From NCBI GenBank assembly GCA_016932095.1, contig JAFGDN010000064.1:1-38404 (forward strand): 38,404 bases of DNA, read 5' to 3'. Below the pieces are notes generated by a model, which was not told the DNA's origin, searched no databases, and saw only the letters and a list, made by a program, of their open reading frames with translations. Positions 34,162 through 38,404 of this stretch are shown here, piece after piece. A program made the position numbers and the translations under genes. Positions within the stretch are counted from its first letter, which is position 1. Every line of letters begins with the position of its first letter. The stretch is from Sedimentisphaerales bacterium. GTDB lineage: Bacteria; Planctomycetota; Phycisphaerae; Sedimentisphaerales; Anaerobacaceae.

Positions 34162-34314
34162 ACCAGGATATCGTCAAGTTCAGACACCGGCATTATTTAC
34201 ATTCCCTATTCTATGGGCCCGGCTACCAAGTTGTCAAGAAATGAACCCCGACAGGTAATTGGCACACCATCGCAGGGCTTACTGTCCCTGACTATGCCGT
34301 ATTTATTCTTTTAA

Positions 34315-35580
34315 CTACGCCCCCTTTTGCGGCAGGTTCGCCTCCTCAAGCGGCGTGTAAATCTCATCAAACGGCATGTCCTCGACCTTGTTTCGCAGAA
34401 GCGCGTAAATGACGGTATTGGCGGAATAGTAAAAACTGATTATAAATGAGACGACCAGTCCTACGACAATCAGAGTGAACAGATATACCAGAAACGCCCC
34501 GGCTTTCTCGGGCAAGCTGCCTGCCGAGGTCGAATACAACGTCAATCGCGAAAAACTCGGCTCAGGCCATATTGCCATTATCTTGTCAGCCAGTCCCTGT
34601 TTGCTGTCCAGACATGCTCCTATACGCAGGCCTGTATAGGTCGTCCATAACAATAAAAACGCGAAAAAACGAACAAAAAGATAGCAGATTGCGCCATAAA
34701 TCACCCCCGCGGCCGTATAGATTCCCATTCGCCAGGGCCTGACGTAAATATAATGAAAAGACCTGCTTACGGCGTCCAAACTGTCCAGACCGTCGTATGC
34801 AATCGCCGGGAAAACGAGATTGAAGCCGGCGATTGCCCCGATGAGCACAAACGCCGCCACTGCTCCCCCGACCAGCGCCGCCGGCGTAAGAATCCCCGTT
34901 ATAAGCTCGCCCGCTCCAAAAGGTATATTTGCCAAAAGCCCCAACAGCGCTATCAGCCCGATAACCCCTATGACAAATCCCGCAGGAAACACCGGCGCCG
35001 TGAAAAAGCTCACGAATTTATTTATACTGTAGCGCAACGCCTCGCTTATCCCGGGTTTTTCGTCCCGTGAAAACTGCAGCGCTGCTATCCTGCATATCGC
35101 TCCTCCCGCGATTGAAATCAGGCAAAGGTTTATCAGGCCGAATACTGCGCAATAAAGGTAATGGTGTTTGAAAGCCCACTCCATCGCCGTTAAGTATTGC
35201 GTAACGTTGTATAAAATCCCCGGCAGATTCAGCTCGAACAGATTCTTCAGCGAGCCGTGAAATTTCTCGATTCCGAACGCCCACATCGTCGAAAATACCC
35301 CTCTGCCTTGTCCGGCCGGCGCGTATTTTTGAATATATGACTCTAATCGGTGCGGTGCATTCAAGAACAAATCCAGCTCCGTCTCACGTCCGTTCGAGCC
35401 GGGCGTTGTCACAACGCTCTTTGTAACTTTATCCAGAGACCATCCGACAAATCCAATTCCAGCAATCAGTCCCAGCGCTATTATCAGCTTGCCTGGTCCA
35501 ATCGCCATCCTGAAACTGCGGAATATATTCGCGAATAACAAATTCTCCGGAATCTGTCCCGCTTGCTTCTCGCAATCCAT
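34315..35580 (-). CDS. Six-helix integral membrane protein
   Basis: A 421-residue protein with six membrane segments (about 33-55, 138-165, 190-222, 230-260, 288-318 and 365-400) and a periplasmic-size loop after the first (residues about 56-137). Similar proteins occur in planctomycetes without known function; I recognise no named family. The ATG at 35580 follows AAGGA. The gene lies behind the sugar-nucleotide dehydratase on the same strand with a 153-base gap, so an envelope role is possible but unproved. Confidence 0.7.
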   Translation of the reverse strand: MDCEKQAGQIPENLLFANIFRSFRMAIGPGKLIIALGLIAGIGFVGWSLDKVTKSVVTTPGSNGRETELDLFLNAPHRLESYIQKYAPAGQGRGVFSTMWAFGIEKFHGSLKNLFELNLPGILYNVTQYLTAMEWAFKHHYLYCAVFGLINLCLISIAGGAICRIAALQFSRDEKPGISEALRYSINKFVSFFTAPVFPAGFVIGVIGLIALLGLLANIPFGAGELITGILTPAALVGGAVAAFVLIGAIAGFNLVFPAIAYDGLDSLDAVSRSFHYIYVRPWRMGIYTAAGVIYGAICYLFVRFFAFLLLWTTYTGLRIGACLDSKQGLADKIMAIWPEPSFSRLTLYSTSAGSLPEKAGAFLVYLFTLIVVGLVVSFIISFYYSANTVIYALLRNKVEDMPFDEIYTPLEEANLPQKGA

Positions 35581-35712
35581 ATCAATTCCTTTCTTATGGC
35601 GGGCTTCACCCCGCCGCCCTTATATGTCCTTTGACCTGATAATTATCGCCCTTTCTTTTTATATTGTCCACTGTTTTCGGCCTCTCGCTTCTCTTCGGTT
35701 TGTTTCCCTTTA

Positions 35713-35734
35713 GGGCAACCACATAGGGTTGCCC
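35713..35734. repeat. Hairpin repeat GGGCAACC/GGTTGCCC
   Basis: A perfect eight-base inverted repeat (35713-35720 and 35727-35734) with a six-base loop, located between the YacG-like gene and the membrane protein gene. Related GCAACCC words occur at about 6919, 8600 and 15390, so it is probably a dispersed genomic repeat as well as a terminator. Confidence 0.45.
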
Positions 35735-35754
35735 CTACTGTAATCCGTTATCCA

Positions 35755-35985
35755 TCACAGGTTTTCTGTCCTCTGTTCTCCGTTCTCCTTTTTCGCGTCC
35801 GTCACTATCCTGTAATTCTCATCAAGCCAATGCCCCAAGTCCACCCATTTGCATCTCTCGCTGCAGAACGGGTAGAACTTCTCCCGCCGGCTTTGCTCAA
35901 GCAAAATCCTGCTGATAACCATTCGACAATTCGGACATCTGTGCCTCATAACGCCCACTAACTTAGCATTTTCTCCACTTTCCAT
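35755..35985 (-). CDS. YacG-like zinc protein (DNA gyrase inhibitor family)
   Basis: A short protein of about 76 residues when started at the ATG at 35985. It has a four-cysteine zinc site C17-x2-C20 and C41-x3-C45 (CPNC, then FCSERCKWVDLGHWLDENYRI), the signature of YacG. YacG binds gyrase and inhibits it in E. coli. The spacing between cysteine pairs here is 20 residues, longer than the 15 in the E. coli protein. The frame is open upstream to 36207 but that part would overlap the promoter region of the divergent gene and does not fit the family. No strong ribosome site decides the start. Confidence 0.7.
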   Translation of the reverse strand: MESGENAKLVGVMRHRCPNCRMVISRILLEQSRREKFYPFCSERCKWVDLGHWLDENYRIVTDAKKENGEQRTENL

Positions 35986-36194
35986 AAAGCCCGCTTTTTT
36001 GGCGTTTTTGCTTGAGATTTCAACAAAATCTGCTATATTATTGTACGTGACCTTTCGTTGCTTTATTGGCGACGGGAGGAGGGTATGGAGATGTTGATGA
36101 ATCATGCTTTTATCGTAATTTGCATTTTTATTCAAGGAAGCCGGTCTGCGCGCACACGGCGGTGAAACGAAAAACTTTTTGAGAGGGTAGAAAA

Positions 36195-38404
36195 ATGAAT
36201 CAAACAAAAATCTCTAAAATCCTGTTAGCGCTATTTACTGTGGTTTTCTGCTTTGGTCCTGTTGGCCAGGCGGAACCAATCGGCACGGCGTTTACGTATC
36301 AAGGCCGGCTGATAGACGCAAACCAGGCGGCGGACGGCCTGTATGATTTTCAGTTTAAGCTGTTCGACGAAGAAACGGTCGGCAGTCAGTTGGGGCAAGA
36401 CGTTAACACACCTGAAGTAGATGTTATTGACGGCTATTTCACCGTGGAGCTGGATTTCGGCGTTGTTTTCGACGGAAACGAACGATGGCTCGATATCGGC
36501 GTCCGGCCGGGAGATTTAAATGACCCGAATGCCTATACGGTCTTAAGCCCGCGGCAGGAGGTAACGGCGTCGCCGTATGCGCTTCACGCAAAAAGCGCTG
36601 ACAGCGTTAAAGAAGGAGTGAGCTGGGCGCAGGTTTCCGACCGTCCTGCCGGACTGGACGATGGCGATGATATTGGCATAACAACCGAGACGGACCCGAC
36701 CGTCGCAGCGAGTGTAAAAGACGGAGTTGACTGGACGGAGGTCACAAGCAGGCCGGCAGGGCTTGATGATGGTGATGATGTCGGCATCACGGTTGAAAGC
36801 GACCCAACCGTTCCGGCGAGTGTAAAAGACGGAGTTACATGGAGTGAGGTGAGTGACAGACCGGCGGGACTGGACGACGGCGATGATGATACACAGTTAT
36901 CAGAAGCACAGGTTGATGCGTATACGGCCAACAACGGATACTTGACGAGTGAAAGCGACCCGACGGTTCTTGAGAGCGTCAAGGACGGAGTTGACTGGAG
37001 TGAAGTGACAAGTATCCCAGCCGGCTTTGCCGACGGAAACGACGATACGGGGGACAACGACTGGACCATATCAGACGGCAATATGTATTCTGCCGTGGCC
37101 GGAAATGTGGGTATCGGGACAACAACCCCGACGGCGAAACTCGAGGTGAATGGCAATATCAGGACGGCTGGAATCTACGAGACCGTCTTGTATGGTCATA
37201 CCTGGACGGCGAAGGAATCGAACAGAAACTGGTGGTCGGTGGCGATGTCGGAGGGCGGGACGATACAGACAGCAGTAGTTTATGGCGGGCAGATATATGT
37301 CTCTACGGACTCCGGCAACATCTGGACAACGAAGGAATCGAACGGAAACTGGCGCTCAGTGGCGATGTCGGCGGACGGGACGAAACAGACAGCAGTTGGT
37401 TACTACGGGAAGATATATGTCTCGATGGACACCGGCAATACCTGGACGCCGAAGGAATCGAATAGAGAATGGTATTCGGTGGCGATGTCGGCGGACGGGA
37501 CGAAACAGACCGCGGTTGTTGAATTCGGGCAGATATATGTCTCGACGGACACCGGCAATACCTGGGCAGCGAAGGAATCGAACAGAGACTGGCGGTCGGT
37601 GGCGATGTCGGATGACGGGACGATACAGACCGCGGTTTTTTATGGCGGGCAGATATATGTATCGACGGACACCGGCAATACCTGGACGCCGAAGGAATTG
37701 AATAGAGACTGGATGTCGGTGGCGATGTCGGCGGACGGAACGACCCAGGCCGCGGTTGTTTATAACGGGAAGATATATGTCTCGACAGACACCGGCAACA
37801 CCTGGACGGCGAAGGAATCCGATAGATACTGGATGTCGGTGGCGATGTCGGCGGACGGGACGAAACAGACGGCGGTTGTTTATAATGGGCAGATATACGT
37901 CTCGACGGACACCGGCAACAACTGGACTACGAAGGAATCGAACAAAAACTGGATGTCGGTGGCGATGTCGGCGGACGCCAGCGTACAGACCGCGGTTGTT
38001 TATGGCGGGCAGATATATGTCAGTTACGCCGGCGGTAGTGTGGGTGTGGGCATCGGGACGACGAGTCCGAGTCAGAAGCTGGACGTGGCAGGGAACGCTG
38101 CTTTCTCGGGTAATGTCGGCATCGGGACGACAAGTCCGAGAGACATGCTGGATATCCAGGGTAGTTCGTTTATGCCCCTGGTTATCCTGGAAAATACGAA
38201 CACTACAGATGGACACGTAGGAATCAAGTTGAAAAGAGGCAATTCTGACGCAGAGAGTTCTATATCGTTCCGTAATCCCGACGAAACAGAAGTCTGGAAG
38301 GTAGGGATGGACAACGCCCCCGCGGGGACGCAAGGTGATTTTGCCATTAAAACGACAAACAACGCCTCCGCAGAATTCACTGTGAAGTCTTCGGGCAATG
38401 TCGG
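36195..38404 (+). CDS. Large secreted Asp-box repeat protein (incomplete at window end)
   Basis: Open from an ATG at 36195 (GAGAGGG ribosome site) to the end of the window, over 736 codons, without a stop. A signal peptide (ISKILLALFTVVFCFGPVGQA) is followed by a beta-rich domain (FTYQGRLIDANQAADGLYDF) common in planctomycete and tail-fibre-like proteins. Then come four units of the type SVKDGVDWSEVTSRPAGLDDGDD (written in two halves: SVKDGVDW and RPAGLDDGDD), and the motif VGIGTTTP. Next are seven tandem units of exactly 120 bases (about 37201-38030). Each encodes 40 residues with an Asp-box (STDTGNTW). The VGIGTTSP motifs resume after them. Such proteins often end in an S74-type self-cleaving chaperone, beyond this window. 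Seven blades suggest a beta-propeller that may bind sugar. Confidence 0.85.
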   Translation, partial: MNQTKISKILLALFTVVFCFGPVGQAEPIGTAFTYQGRLIDANQAADGLYDFQFKLFDEETVGSQLGQDVNTPEVDVIDGYFTVELDFGVVFDGNERWLDIGVRPGDLNDPNAYTVLSPRQEVTASPYALHAKSADSVKEGVSWAQVSDRPAGLDDGDDIGITTETDPTVAASVKDGVDWTEVTSRPAGLDDGDDVGITVESDPTVPASVKDGVTWSEVSDRPAGLDDGDDDTQLSEAQVDAYTANNGYLTSESDPTVLESVKDGVDWSEVTSIPAGFADGNDDTGDNDWTISDGNMYSAVAGNVGIGTTTPTAKLEVNGNIRTAGIYETVLYGHTWTAKESNRNWWSVAMSEGGTIQTAVVYGGQIYVSTDSGNIWTTKESNGNWRSVAMSADGTKQTAVGYYGKIYVSMDTGNTWTPKESNREWYSVAMSADGTKQTAVVEFGQIYVSTDTGNTWAAKESNRDWRSVAMSDDGTIQTAVFYGGQIYVSTDTGNTWTPKELNRDWMSVAMSADGTTQAAVVYNGKIYVSTDTGNTWTAKESDRYWMSVAMSADGTKQTAVVYNGQIYVSTDTGNNWTTKESNKNWMSVAMSADASVQTAVVYGGQIYVSYAGGSVGVGIGTTSPSQKLDVAGNAAFSGNVGIGTTSPRDMLDIQGSSFMPLVILENTNTTDGHVGIKLKRGNSDAESSISFRNPDETEVWKVGMDNAPAGTQGDFAIKTTNNASAEFTVKSSGNV
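37201..38040 (+). repeat. Seven tandem 120-bp coding repeats
   Basis: Units begin at 37201, 37321, 37441, 37561, 37681, 37801 and 37921, with almost no length change. Each shares ACGAAGGAATCG-like and GTGGCGATGTCG words, ending ATATATGTCTCGACGGAC. The last unit diverges after about 38020. Base-level similarity well above that of typical propeller proteins suggests recent amplification or gene conversion. Confidence 0.95.

Noticed and set aside
37201-38040. CRISPR or phage-array reading of the 120-base repeats
   Set aside because: They are coding and keep one open frame with a coherent Asp-box pattern.
37356-38333. 325-residue open frame on the minus strand
   Set aside because: It is the antisense reading of the 120-base repeats. 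It is arginine/histidine-rich and repetitive, and the plus-strand frame has signal peptide, ribosome site and known motifs.

Overview
The window looks like chromosome from a planctomycete, most likely of the class Phycisphaerae (Sedimentisphaerales-like). This is inference from content: secreted GLUG-repeat proteins with dockerin-like C-termini, a PEP-CTERM protein, a secreted multidomain metacaspase, an AP2-HNH endonuclease, and intergenic spacers full of short degenerate repeats. Base composition is moderate. Two blocks (about 5.0-6.8 kb and 12.7-15.3 kb) look richer in A/T and carry defence-type or decayed genes, which suggests acquisition by transfer.

Layout. 0-4.7 kb (+): glucose-6-phosphate isomerase, mannose-1-phosphate guanylyltransferase, RuvX and a membrane-anchored thioredoxin. 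4.7-6.8 kb (+): remains of a restriction-modification locus, with a truncated Dam-type methylase, a small ORF, a PLD-family nuclease with a DpnI-like C-terminal winged helix, a small hypothetical gene and the tail of another DNA methylase. 7.1-12.1 kb (-): DUF2809 membrane protein, AP2-HNH endonuclease, methyltransferase, small hypothetical, and a GLUG/dockerin secreted protein. 12.7-15.3 kb (+): defence-like island, with a zinc-ribbon protein whose reading frame continues past one TGA into a Shedu-like (DUF4263) nuclease, a RES-domain toxin-like gene, and two gene fragments that duplicate each other on either side of the RES gene. 15.4-17.3 kb (-): LarC and an anchored hypothetical. 17.4-26.5 kb (+): FmdB-type zinc ribbon, LeuS, Tat-lipoprotein DUF3795, cysteine-rich protein, CYTH protein, lipid kinase, KdsA, radical SAM protein, small hypothetical, and Xer recombinase. 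26.6-36.0 kb (-): PEP-CTERM protein, 1459-aa metacaspase, FlaA1/CapD-type nucleotide-sugar dehydratase, six-TM membrane protein and a YacG-like zinc protein. From 36.2 kb to the end (+): a large secreted protein, open at the window edge, with seven 40-residue Asp-box repeats that probably form a beta-propeller.

Together, the housekeeping genes serve sugar-nucleotide, Kdo and envelope polysaccharide synthesis (Pgi, ManC, KdsA, FlaA1/CapD type). The secreted genes build a modular exoproteome. The best candidate for something new is the 12.7-15.3 kb island. There the TGA falls at a position where a zinc-ribbon cysteine would be expected, so the two open frames probably belong to one Shedu-type gene, either interrupted by a stop or, much less likely, recoded.
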